The notes under the pieces were generated by a model, which did not search any database, was not told the DNA's origin, and worked only from the letters and a program-made list of their open reading frames with translations. Both the position numbers and the translations under genes were made by a program. From Gnetum montanum (taxonomy: Eukaryota; Streptophyta; Gnetopsida; Gnetales; Gnetaceae): 64,000 bases of DNA. Positions 1 to 10,113 of the stretch are shown in pieces. Location of the stretch: NCBI GenBank assembly GCA_015680685.1, contig MNCI01005012.1:262935-326934 (forward strand), read 5' to 3'. Every line of letters begins with the position of its first letter. Position 1 is the first letter of the stretch.

Positions 1-2690
1 GTAGGCATTAGAAAATACCAAAAAATAATAATGAAGAAAATAAATATAATAATAATAATAATAATTCCAAATATATAATAAGAGCAAGGACCAAGATTCA
101 AAAAGGGTATTATCAAAATATAATAAATCATGTAAATTTACAAAATAGAAGGGTTTTAGACCATGTTTAGACTTTTTAGAATTTTTTTTCTAATTTCTTC
201 CTAGGTTTTTTTTTTTTGAGTCAAAATAGCACTTTAGAGTCAAAATTTTGATAAGAATTGGATTTTCCTACACCTGTAAATGTAGCATTGATGGTGAATT
301 TAGATTGTTTTGGCTAGGTTCTCTACATTCATTTTCAAAAAGTAATTTTTAAATATTTTTTCTAGTCTTGGAGTCCTGCCTTGGTCAATTTTTTATTTGG
401 TTGTAGAGCTTTGGATTTTTACTAGCCAAATATTGATAGTGTTTGGTTGCTTGGGCTTGAATTTGACATTGTTAGTTTTTTCCTAGTACCATGGCCAACG
501 TATGGCACTTCCTAGGCTTGGTAGCATAGCATGTAAAGGCTTTTAAGGCTTTTTCATGGGAGGAATGGTAGCATATGAGCTCTTGGAGTCAAGAAAACTT
601 ATGTTTTTTACACCATTTTTCCCATATTACCATTGTTTGGAATTGTTGGGATGTTTGACAAAAAATTCTACTTACTAGATCCTAGCATTCTCAATATTGA
701 TATTACTTATGTTTTAATTTATTTTTAGTGTGCTTTTATATTCTGATAGTTTTGTGCTATTTTTATCTATAGGCCTTTGGTGTTGACAATGATGGCTTTA
801 GCAAAATCCCTTACCTCCTCCCATAGTCTGATCAAAGTTGTTGATGTTGATAGTGTGTTATCATATCTTAGATGTTATGGCTTCTAGTTGTTGCTAGATA
901 TAGTTTTAGAGGCCATGTATGTTACACACACTGTGTAACTATGACTATTCTTATAGACCAGTTGGTTGTACTCAAGCTCATGTTGTCACATTTTAGTTTT
1001 ATGTTCTACACTGCTCCTGGTTACAATTTTTAATTTTTTTACTTACTTTTTATGTTTTTATATTATTTTATATTTTATATAAATAATATCTTTAGACTTC
1101 ATAGTTAAAACAAAAGTAAAATGCAAGGCTACAAAGTAAAATTTTGACAATGTAATGTAATAAGATGAAAATTGTAAAGCATGACATATGTAACACCAAT
1201 TCATAAGAAGCAAGAGCTAGCACTCAAAGCCCCCTAAAAAGAAGAAAGTTGAAAGAAGAAAATGCCCAGGTGGCTTTCTTTCTACAACCATCACACTAAC
1301 ATTATCCTATAAAATTAAAATGAAATCAACAATGCCTAGGTCTAGCTCAAAAACAAGTCAATCAATATTAATTTAAGAATTAAGAGATAATTTTAAAAAG
1401 AAATAGGCATAGTAAAATATTTGTGCAAGATTCATTAGATTAAAAAAATCAAACTTTTTATTATTCAACCTAAAAAGCAATATTTAATCAGGATCATTTG
1501 CACATTTGAAAATCAAAGAACTGACCACAAAGGTAGATAAATTAATAATCTCCTATTTGTTCAATCACATAATAATATTTTATAATTTCTAGCCACACAC
1601 AACAACAAGATCTGAATTTAACTCTTGTAACCATTTTACCAGTAATCATTTAATCAAGAAATTCATATGTTCAATAGCAAAGAATAGATAGATCACAACC
1701 ATAAATTAACATCCTAGGTTTTCCCGCACTCCATCAACTTATAGAAAGATATTAAAATCAAACTTGAGAAGGTATAGGAAAAAATAATAAGTATAATTCA
1801 AGATTCAAATCCAAGATTTACTCATTCAAAAGGGGAGCGTTCATTAACCAAATTCCAACCAAAATCCAAGAATTCAACAATTTTAAAGCATTCACAATTA
1901 TTGGTGGGCTCAAGGATAATCTCGCTTTCTGCACGCAGTACCAATCCTCATATTAGGGATCCATAGCCTCTGTTGGCAATCTTTTGCCAAAAATGCCCCA
2001 AATTGTTATGGGTGTTTTTGAATCATTATAGAAACAACTCTCATCCAATTTATTTAGGTGTGAGAGTGCAGAGGTTGGGCAGAGAGATCAAAAAAAAGGT
2101 AATAAATGATTTTCAAAAAATATAAGCTTAAAAAAACAATCTTGATATTTTCATACAAGCATTGTGAAGGTGGTTAAACAAGCAAGAAGAGAAAAGTTTG
2201 AGAAAATTAACCCTTGCTAGCCATTATCAAACATAATAGAGATGGATCATTTTACCTCCTTGCTTAGATATCTTGCTTACTAGGACGAATTATCAGAATA
2301 TTGGATTGCTATGCCACCCTTGATTTCTTTCTCCTTACTATCTCTTGTAGCAGCTACAGTCTTCTCTCCCTTCTCAGCTACACTCCTTGTTGCTATATCC
2401 CTCTTTTTTTTGTGTTCTACACAGCTACTTTTGCCTTGTGTGTGTTCTCTTTTTTCCTCTCCTCCTCTTCTTATTTGTAGGTGGAATAAGGAATAATGAA
2501 TGGTTTCTTGTAACTAACTTCTTAGGGACTGTTCATATTCTTTTCTTTCTTTTTTAAAGTTCTCTCTCTCTCTCTCTCAACAATGGGTCATGAGTTCAAT
2601 NTACTTTACTATTTTAAACTAAAAAGAGCAATGCATCACATTTAGATAAAATAAAATAAAAAGCTACAGTATTTGCACAAAATATCCCTG
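1..2690. other. AT-rich region without recognisable genes
   Basis: No reading frame here resembles a known protein, and I could not pair any part of it with another repeat in the window. It holds an AAT microsatellite near 45-65, many poly-A and poly-T runs, and a CT tract near 2560-2578. The short open frame at 2311-2496 is hydrophobic low-complexity sequence in a pyrimidine-rich stretch and is probably chance. The right edge meets the decayed R0 protease region at about 2690, so this may be another insertion into R0 or unrelated old repeat. One N lies at 2601. Confidence 0.6.
2560..2578. repeat. CT microsatellite
   Basis: A short run of CT dinucleotides in a pyrimidine-rich stretch. It is a simple repeat with no evident function. 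Confidence 0.8.
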
Positions 2691-2694
2691 ATTC

Positions 2695-3245
2695 ATAGGT
2701 CAAGTTCTTCTAACTCCACCTTGAACCTCATTCAATATTGATATTGGTACAAGCATGTTATCCCCATGAATCACAATTTCACCACCTTGGTATGGAAAAT
2801 GAATTTCTTGCTATATGGGATATGAGACTACTTGAAGCTTAACCAACCATGATCCTCCTAGGATCAAGTTGAAACTGAATGTCTCTTCAACTACTAGGAA
2901 ATTGGCAGATGTGAGAAATTGTTCCCTAGCTATAAAGTCTAATGTGATAGAGCCTTGCACCACTACCCGTGATCCATTGAATGACTTAAGCATAGAGGTA
3001 GAGGTCTCCTAGATGCTTTTGGTTAGGTCCAGTTTCTCAATAGCCATAAATGGTACCAGGTTAGTTGCTATCACATCATCTACATAAACACAATGAACCT
3101 TATACTTGCCAACACGTACGGTAATAAGGAGAGGAGTAGATAGCACTTCTCCATTTTGTAGGTCAATTTTCACTTCGCTATAATGAAAGGTAAGCATGGG
3201 TTAATACTTTTTTCCTCTAAGTTAATTTTTCTCAATGATAGAGTG
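2695..3245 (-). pseudogene. R0 Ty3/gypsy protease fragment
   Basis: On the minus strand two adjacent frames give a decayed retropepsin region. The first half (3197-3009) contains VYVDDVIATNLVPFMAIEKL, where the active-site D-S/T-G is expected. The second (2993-2811) contains FNLILGGSWL, matching the conserved 'LLGRPWL' strand of plant Ty3 proteases. A downstream piece continues to about 2700 with a typical post-protease linker. It is broken by stops and frameshifts and the catalytic triad is not intact. The matching gag lies on the far side of R1 at 42.7-44.7 kb on the same strand. That is the expected gag-protease order if R1 inserted between them. The element's pol is not visible further left. 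Confidence 0.7.
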
Positions 3246-3376
3246 AATGGATTCTTTGTTAGCAGCCATGTTTCAGCTCACATGAATAGATATTAACATT
3301 TAAGCTAGCATATTTCTATGAGAATGAAAGGGCATGACTAGGTCATATAGGTTCAATAATGTGTTCTTTTGTTTCA

Positions 3377-3381
3377 AGGAC
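3377..3381. repeat. R1 target-site duplication, left copy
   Basis: AGGAC directly abuts the outer end of the R1 3' LTR. The counterpart at 41996-42000 reads AGGAT, a one-transition difference consistent with an old 5-bp LTR-retrotransposon duplication. Confidence 0.75.
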
Positions 3382-3883
3382 TAACAAGCCAGCCAAAGTT
3401 TAGTGCTAAGTTACCTTAGTAGTTATCTTCATTGTAAAAATTATCACCTCTTCTGTGACTAACACACAAGTCATATCCATGGAGGAACGATTCAAAGTCA
3501 AAAAGATCATTAAGAAAAATAATGATTAGATTTGAATTCAATAAAAAATTCCACACTTATAATTGCCACTTATCATTAAAATCAACAAGACTTTAGCTTA
3601 ACTTCTAATATTAAGTTTAAAGATAAAATTAGCTAATTAAACCAAATTAAAATTAAATAAATTTATCATTAATACAAAAGATCACAAAGGAGACATCACC
3701 TAATTTTTGAGCTTACTTTGCTACCTCCACAATGCAACAACTTCCCAACCCTCGTACATCAATGGTCATTGATTGTCACAGAGTAGCAACATTCTTCCTG
3801 AATAATTTAAATGCAAAAGATCACTCAATTTGATGTGTGTTTTCTCTTGCATTTCTTCTCTGACTCTCATACATCAATTCCAT

Positions 3884-3891
3884 TATTTATA
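3884..3891 (-). promoter_or_regulatory. R1 LTR TATA box
   Basis: TATAAATA on the minus strand sits in sequence that aligns with the TATA region of both R2 LTRs, including the upstream TATTATTAAAA block. The corresponding segment is deleted from the R1 5' LTR. Confidence 0.6.
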
Positions 3892-4493
3892 CTAAACAAA
3901 TTTACAGCAATGTTTAAAAATAATCATTTTAATAATAGATTGGTATTGAAGAATCCAATACCAATCCATTCAAATTGGTGCAAACTACCAAGTCTAGCAT
4001 CCTTGATATCTTGGATTAGCATGGAATCTGACAAAACTACATCTTCATCATGCATAATGCTCCACATGTTCAATATTGCCGTCATCCCCACCACCTGTAT
4101 GTACGTCATGCTACGCATGCTTCTTTTTGTAATGCCATATCTTCCTTCCCCTGAATGACACTTTTGCTGGTAAAGGTAAAACATGCCTTAGAGCTTTAGA
4201 CTCAGAGATAGCCAAAAATCTATTCTCAGTAGCACTAACAATAATGGCCTACAAACGCAATGATAACTTAGCCATTGTCTACCTTCCCGCTCACCCTTGC
4301 TTATGTTCCTTCTTAGACTTGATCGCCGACACTATCTTCCTCTCCTCTCCTCTGTCATCACATGGCCAACCATTACTTCCAACTCTGCATGTAGCCACGC
4401 CTACATGTCATCATGCATGGCCACCTATGCCAACACCCACTCCAATAGGATTGATGATTCAGACCTGATCATGTCACACTTTCGAGAATTCTA

Positions 4494-4830
4494 GTGCCCT
4501 GTACCATGGTCAGTGATTTCAATGTCAATTCTAGGAAGAATCTCCTCATAATATATGCAAAATCATGTTGTTTAGATGATGCAAGAAATATTTTCCATGA
4601 AATGATGAATCGCAATCTGATTTTGTGGAACTCCATGATTGTTGCACATGTAGAGAATAAGCAAAGTGAAGAAGCCCTTGAACTTTTCAATGAAATGCAG
4701 TTGGAAGGTGTGAAACCTAACCATATCACTTTGTAGGAGTTCTTGCTACTTGTAGTCATTTGGGTCTCAGAGCTGAAGGTGGCACTATTGAGGATGTCCT
4801 TGGCAACGTTGGGATGGCTGCAAACAATGG
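4494..4830 (+). pseudogene. PPR-protein gene fragment carried in the R1 3' LTR
   Basis: The plus-strand frame at 4494-4736 contains about two PPR motifs of the plant PLS type: LLIIYAKSCCLDDARNIFHE, then LWNSMIVAHVENKQSEEALE and FNEMQLEGVKPNHITL. A one-base deletion after the last residue shifts the frame, and the next bases still encode GVLATCSHLGL. PPR proteins bind organellar RNA. Here only one exon piece remains, antisense to the LTR and upstream of the LTR TATA box. The same fragment is in the 5' LTR, so it was captured before R1 inserted. It has no start, no organelle transit peptide and no E/DYW tail. Confidence 0.85.
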
Positions 4831-5233
4831 TCATTCACATACCCATATGTGCAAAGATAAAATGGCCACAATAAATAAACCATGCAACCACTACCCTAAT
4901 TCTAATATATATAATGTCTATATAGTTTACATATTAAATCTAATTATGAAACAAATGAGGAACATACTAGCCAATGTTAAAACTTAGAAGACTAATTCTC
5001 ACATATAACTATAATTAACACCAATAAGCCTAGTTAAACTAACCAATATAAAAACTACCCATAATCATATTATAATTATATTCACTAAAACTTGCAATGC
5101 AATAAACTAGAATAAACATTAATTAAACACCAACCAAATAATTAACAATATGTAATACAAAATGAAACTAATTGAAATGCATGAATTTTATAAGGGTGCT
5201 TATTTAAAAATTAAATCATTTTGGGGTTTAACA

Positions 5234-5250
5234 TAGCCCTCAACTAGCCT
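5234..5250 (-). other. R1 polypurine tract
   Basis: On the minus strand GGCTAGTTGAGGGCTA directly precedes the 3' LTR. It aligns with the R2 tract next to its 3' LTR. It would prime plus-strand DNA synthesis. Confidence 0.5.
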
Positions 5251-7040
5251 TTGACTAATGCCTAGCCATAAAGGTGAAAATAATAATAATAAAACATTAA
5301 TATATGCACAACTATAAACAAAATAAAATTATGCTACTGCTATTCCAAGATATCCTTTTGGCTATCCAAATTTTAATACATTAAAAACATGTAGACATTT
5401 AACAAGAAAAAAATCATTAATGTTCACTATCCAACATCATAAAATATCAAAACAAAAATTAACTTGTCCATTTTCCAAATGTACCAAATATATATTTGCG
5501 GATTATGTACATAGCTTTATTCCTTTCTTTATAATAAATTCTTATTATCTAGGTAGGAGTCCACATATAACTTGATTAGGAAAGCCCTACCTAGGATTCA
5601 TTGGTCTTCTACATCACCTCACAAGGTTTGCTTCATTGGGCACAAGAATGGCTTACAACCTCAAGGACTAGACCTTTCCTATGATTTAAGGATCCAAGAT
5701 GCATTAATTGTACCTAAGTCATTTCCTAACTTGTTTTTGGATTAGCTTCCATGTTGGTTATACCCTAGTATTCGATCCTTAACAAATTGGTTACTCTTCC
5801 CCTCCCCTTCTAATTAAGCTAAGGTATGGAACATACCTAGGTTAATTAGCAAAGAAAAAGTACGAAAAAGGAAATATGTGTAAAGGATATACCAATAGCA
5901 AGAAGTGCCTTGGGTTTTATATATCTAAATGACTAAGAGAGTACCAAAGGCAATGGGTAAACGATTGTTAGTATCCATCATTGGCCATCATAATAGGGGT
6001 CTCGACCAATAACACCTATGGAAGACATGATGGGAAACAAAAAGAAAACCCATGCACAAAAGTACCACTAGTTAGAAGAGATCAGCATGCAAAAAAAATG
6101 GGAAAATAAACAAAAAAATGAAAAAGAGGAATAGCAAAATCTAAAGTACAAGAGAAAAGCAAAAGAAAACAATAGTCTTAGGAGTACAAAGAAGCAAAAG
6201 CAAAGTAACTAAATAAACAGAGTAATAGGAATGATTAGAAGTGGTGGTGTCCATTAAGATACCAACTATGGACGAGTCACTCCTTCACTATCTATGTTAT
6301 ACCCTAGTTCTAAGGTAGTGGCATCATTATTTGATTGGTAATTACTACCTAACCCTTAAACACTCTACTCACAAAAACATGTTCTTGTAGAATGCTTGAA
6401 ATTGTAGGCTTGGAACATCACCCCAACTATAAGGTTCTTGTGAGAGTGTGTGGCTCAGCTCATGATTTAAGATTCTTGTGGGGCCATCTTTTTTTTCTTA
6501 TTTTTTTGTTTTTCTTTTCTTACTTTCTCTTTTTTTTTTCTTTGTGTTTTTCTCTTTTTCTTTTTTTTATTAGCAAGAAATTCAATATCTAACTGGCTTC
6601 AATCATGAGGTTCTTATGGAAGCCAAATTCATTTTGTAAGGATCACTCACATGGTATTAATCTTGCTTGATATCAATAGATGCCTTTACCACTAGATAAA
6701 CTAGGTCTAATATAGCACATCCTTTCCACCTTAGTGACTCATCCAAGTAGATACTTAATAGAAACCAAACACTAATAAGCATTAGTCAAAACTAAGCTAT
6801 TTAGCCACCTTGACTTATGAACATTGTACTTAAAGAATATTGTTTAAAAAAATGAAGTTTATTATGCGTAAGACACTTATTAATCTAAGGCTCACCCTTA
6901 GTTGGATTATGGGTTTAAACCTATCTATCTCAAGGTAGGAGAAGTTGTCCTTCTCTTGTGCATTCCAAACATGATAAAAATGAATTCTTTAAAGTTGCAA
7001 CTAACAATAGATGATACTATTGTCCTCTACATTTTTTAAG
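5251..7040 (-). other. R1 3' untranslated internal region
   Basis: No gene is seen. Reverse-complemented, this stretch aligns along much of its length with R2 12390-14109, for example the blocks around 5820-5860 with 13600-13640 and 6900-7030 with 12420-12600. It includes a long pyrimidine run at 6487-6570. It lies between the end of integrase and the polypurine tract, as in large plant Ty3 elements with long 3' leaders. Confidence 0.7.
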
Positions 7041-7059
7041 GTAAAATTTGTAGATTGTA

Positions 7060-8400
7060 AATACTTTCTTTATTAGTTTATGACATAAGAGACTTGTTGA
7101 GAAGTACATTTGAGAGGTAAGACTTCTAGTGGATTGCTTGCATGTGATTCATCAATAATGGAATAAGTTGGGTCACTTAGCTCTACTAGTTCATCTCGTC
7201 GTGGTTCCTCAATGTGATGTTCATAATATAACTTAAGTTCTTGTCAATTGACTAGGAATGTAGTTTAAGAATCATCAATAAGTGATATGAGAACACTTCC
7301 ATTATCATGGGGTTGGAAAACTAAATAAGGGCCTTCCCACCTAGTTGTTAACTTCCCTAAAAATTTATGTAATCTCATATTGTAGAGAATAACTTTATCA
7401 CCTATGGAAAAGTATTTTTTAAACATACTCTTACCATGTAATGTCTTCATTTGTTTCTATACAATGTTTTTCTTGTCAAGAGTAGGTAGCCTCATTTTGT
7501 CAAGTTTATGAAGTTGATTGATTTGAGAGGCCTGGTTCATGTCTTCAACAAAATTAAGTTGTTGGGCTAATCATAAAGATGAATATTTAAGTTCAATAGG
7601 TAATAGACATAACTTACCATAAACCAATTGATAAGGTGAATATCCTAAACTTGGTTTCTAGGTAATCCTATAAGCCCAAAGTGCAACTTGCAATTTTTTA
7701 GACAAATCCTATGTTTAGTACATACAATGTTTGTCAATATATTCAAGATAATTTTATTAGAAATCTTGAATTGGCCATTTTTTTAAGGACAATATGTCGT
7801 AGCTATCTTATGTTGGATTCCACAAGACCTAAAGAATATTTCCTTTATTTTATTTACAAAATGGATTCCTTAATCACTAATGATTACTCGTGAAATTTCA
7901 AAATGTGTTAAAATATTTTCTCTAGGAAACATTATAACTACCTTAACATCATTTGTTGGGATGGCTTTTGCTTCTACTCATTTGGTGACATGGTTGATAC
8001 AAATAAAAATGTATTAACATCCATTAGATTGTGGAAATGATCCTAAAAAGTCTATATGCCACACATCAAATGGTTTTGTTATTAAAATTGGTTTTAAGGG
8101 TATTTCATGTCTTTTTGTTATGGCTCCCATTCATTAACATTTATTAAATTCTTGCACATACTTATGTGCATCTTTAAAAATTGAGGTCCAATAAAATCAA
8201 CTTCAAAGGATTTTTGATAGCAATAAATTTGCTATCAAAGTGGCCAACCCCTAAATCATCATGGCACATATGTAGAATTTCTTATTGTTCATTCTCAACC
8301 ACACATCCCCTTGCTACATCATCTTTTCATATTCAATAGAGATACAAACTACTCCAAATGTACTAAGATATGGTTTGTAAGAAAGATTTCCTTTTTTTCT
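7060..8400 (-). pseudogene. R1 integrase remnant
   Basis: Minus-strand frames preserve the C-terminal integrase domain at 7450-7265 (IGDKVILYNMRLHKFLGKL, then RWEGPYLVF) and core fragments such as VALWAYRIT and SLGYSPYQLVYGKLCLLPIE at about 7610-7690. The expected 'W A Y R T ... SPY L VYGK CHLPVE' block is typical of Athila/Tat integrases. The zinc-binding N-terminus and the DDE positions between about 7700 and 8300 are broken by many stops and frameshifts. No chromodomain is visible after the C-terminal domain. Confidence 0.75.
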
Positions 8401-8404
8401 TAGT

Positions 8405-8896
8405 TCAATTGGTATGGATTTTCATAGTGGCTAGATAGTTGGCTATATCAGCAAACCAAGGATCCTTTCTTGTAGAAAAAAGTTGTTCATCAAGAAATTC
8501 ATCATAACATGCTCCTTGTGTTCGATTCTCATCGATACTTTCTACCTTTGAAAGATTATCTACTACTACATTTTCCCTACCTCTTTTATCTAAAATATAA
8601 AGGTCAAATTCTTGAAGTAATAAGCACCATCTCATTATCCTTACATTTTCTATTTTCTTAGTAGCTAAGAATTTAATGGCTAAATGATTGGTATATGCTC
8701 TAGTTTTATATCCTATTAGATAATGTCTAAATTTATCTAGAGCATATATAATAGCTAATAATTCTTTTTCTATAGTTGTATAACTTACTTGGGATTGGTC
8801 TAGACTTTTGGACACATAATAAATTACTTGTGGTTTATTATCAATGTATTGTCCTAAAATTGCCCCTATTACTATATCACTAGTGTCACAAATCAA
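8405..8896 (-). pseudogene. R1 RNase H domain
   Basis: A 163-residue open frame matches the RNase H domain of plant Ty3 pol. Visible blocks are ICDTSDIVIGAILGQ (first catalytic Asp), YTTIEKELLAIIYALDKFRH (catalytic Glu), RAYTNHLAIKFL, where the usual Asp of YTDH is Asn, and ENVVVDNLSKV in place of ADHLSRL. It also has RWCLLLQEFDLYILDKRG. The apparent methionine start is internal to pol. The L8 LINE begins immediately upstream, and the RT end continues on the other side of it, which explains why this piece stands alone. Confidence 0.85.
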
Positions 8897-8910
8897 ATCA
8901 AATGAAAAAT
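8894..8910. repeat. LINE L8 target-site duplication, left copy
   Basis: CAAATCAAATGAAAAAT is repeated exactly at 9940-9956. A 17-bp duplication indicates target-primed retrotransposition rather than LTR integration. Confidence 0.85.
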
Positions 8911-9939
8911 AATTTCTTCATCAATCATTACACCTAGATGGTGCTATCCAAGGTCTATTTCATGGCCTCTATTGGTCTAATGGGTCAAAAATTTTTCCTT
9001 ATCAGCCACATGTTCCCTTCCAATTGTTACATGATTCTTCCGAAGTCATTCTACACTGTAATCGATCTTGGAATAAACAATAATCTGAGGATTTTTTGAT
9101 CTCTCTTTTCAACCAAATTTGGCATATCCCTACTCTTCCCAAAATTCAACAATTCCTTTGGTGTTTTCTGCATCAAGGTCTCCCAATCAGGAACCTTGGG
9201 ATTCACTCCCCTAAGTGCCCGTTATGTAATGACCCTGAAACCTTTGTCCATGTTTTTTGGCTTTGCCCATTTGCTTAGCATGCTTGGGAATAGGCTTCTA
9301 AGGTTTTTCCCTCATGCACTCTTACACAAGAGGCCGTAATGTTTGGTTTCTTACCTATCAGGTCCAAAAACTCTCATTTCCTATGGAAGATCCTTAGGCC
9401 CATCATCTTATATAATAGTTGGAAACGTAGATGTACCACACTTTTTCAAAAGACAATTATTTCAAACTCCTTACAACTAACTACTTCAGAAAAAATGCAA
9501 ATTCTTCGGCATGTTCACTTCCAAATTATATCTCAAGCCCCAAAATTCAAGATGAATACTAACCAGTTGTTTTTCTTATTGCAGCCATGGATTCATATCG
9601 GAGATCCAAATAATCACCATCATCAAGCCTCGCTTCAGAAGACAGTCTCCTAATTAAGCCACAGTTTTCTACACCATTTGGCTTTTTTCCTCTTTCTTCC
9701 ACCTTTGTTCTCATTCGACAATCCACATCCTGGAAAAGATATACACATTTCAGCGAATGGTTGATCTCTGGAATGCATTTCCACACCCTGTGGAATGCTA
9801 AGTTTAACATGTTTCCTATATAATAGTCTCAGTCAACACGGTTTCTCTTCCTCCTTTCCTCACTCTATATGTCTTGAAGTAGCTTATGTACTAAATTTTG
9901 TTTTCTATTAATAAAATTCTCTTTTTGGGGTCCGACACC
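8911..9939 (+). mobile_element. L8, 5'-truncated L1-type LINE
   Basis: A 1.03-kb insertion is flanked by an exact 17-bp TSD. The frame at 9096-9278 reads IWHIPTLPKIQQFLWCFLHQ, then CPLCNDPETFVHVFWLCPFA. This is the zinc-binding domain found after reverse transcriptase in plant L1 (RTE/Cin4-like) ORF2 proteins. Further downstream W...R frames follow the usual ORF2 tail, and an AATAAAA signal lies near 9910. No poly-A tail is visible: the element ends TCCGACACCC. RT and endonuclease are absent, consistent with 5' truncation. It splits R1 pol between RT and RNase H. Confidence 0.85.
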
Positions 9940-9956
9940 CAAATCAAATGAAAAAT
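9940..9956. repeat. LINE L8 target-site duplication, right copy
   Basis: An exact copy of the 17 bases at 8894-8910. It marks the 3' end of the LINE and restores the R1 reading frame. Confidence 0.85.
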
Positions 9957-10113
9957 CCAAATTGGATGCATTTAATATAGGGATGATGGTTGCTCATTTT
10001 TTCAATTCTAAGAATGCTTCTTGAAAATCATTAGTCCAAACAAATGAAACACCTTTCTCTAAGAGCATGTATAATGATTTAGCAATTTTTGAAAAGTCTT
10101 TGATAAACCTCCT
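9957..10113 (-). pseudogene. R1 reverse transcriptase, C-terminal piece
   Basis: Minus-strand residues RRFIKDFSKIAKSLYMLLEK, then VSFVWTNDFQEAFLELKK, match the RT connection segment just before RNase H. The frame is cut at 10113 by R2. The preceding residues (QSFLGHARY) are found directly across R2 at about 16206-16240, showing that the two pieces were once contiguous. Confidence 0.85.
10109..10113. repeat. R2 target-site duplication, left copy
   Basis: CTCCT, repeated exactly at 16201-16205. Confidence 0.85.

Larger units (their letters stand above)
3382..5233 (-). repeat. R1 3' LTR
   Basis: On the minus strand this LTR starts TGTTAAACCCCAAAA at 5233 and ends ...GGCTTGTTA at 3382. It pairs with 40665-41995. 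The first about 150 bases and the last about 700 are homologous to the R2 LTRs, but the middle is not and instead contains a PPR gene fragment. A TATA motif on the minus strand at 3884-3891 aligns with the R2 TATA box. This copy is about 520 bp longer than the 5' LTR, because the 5' LTR lacks the stretch between about 3733 and 4290. Confidence 0.85.

Noticed and set aside
1971-2100. TGTTGGCAATC at 1971 as an LTR start
   Set aside because: No paired copy, PBS or TSD found in the window.
2311-2496. Small hydrophobic protein gene
   Set aside because: Low-complexity Leu/Phe/Ser frame in a pyrimidine-rich tract, with no supporting context.
4494-4830. Functional PPR gene
   Set aside because: Only about two motifs, frameshifted, within an LTR, with no start, transit peptide or C-terminal domains.
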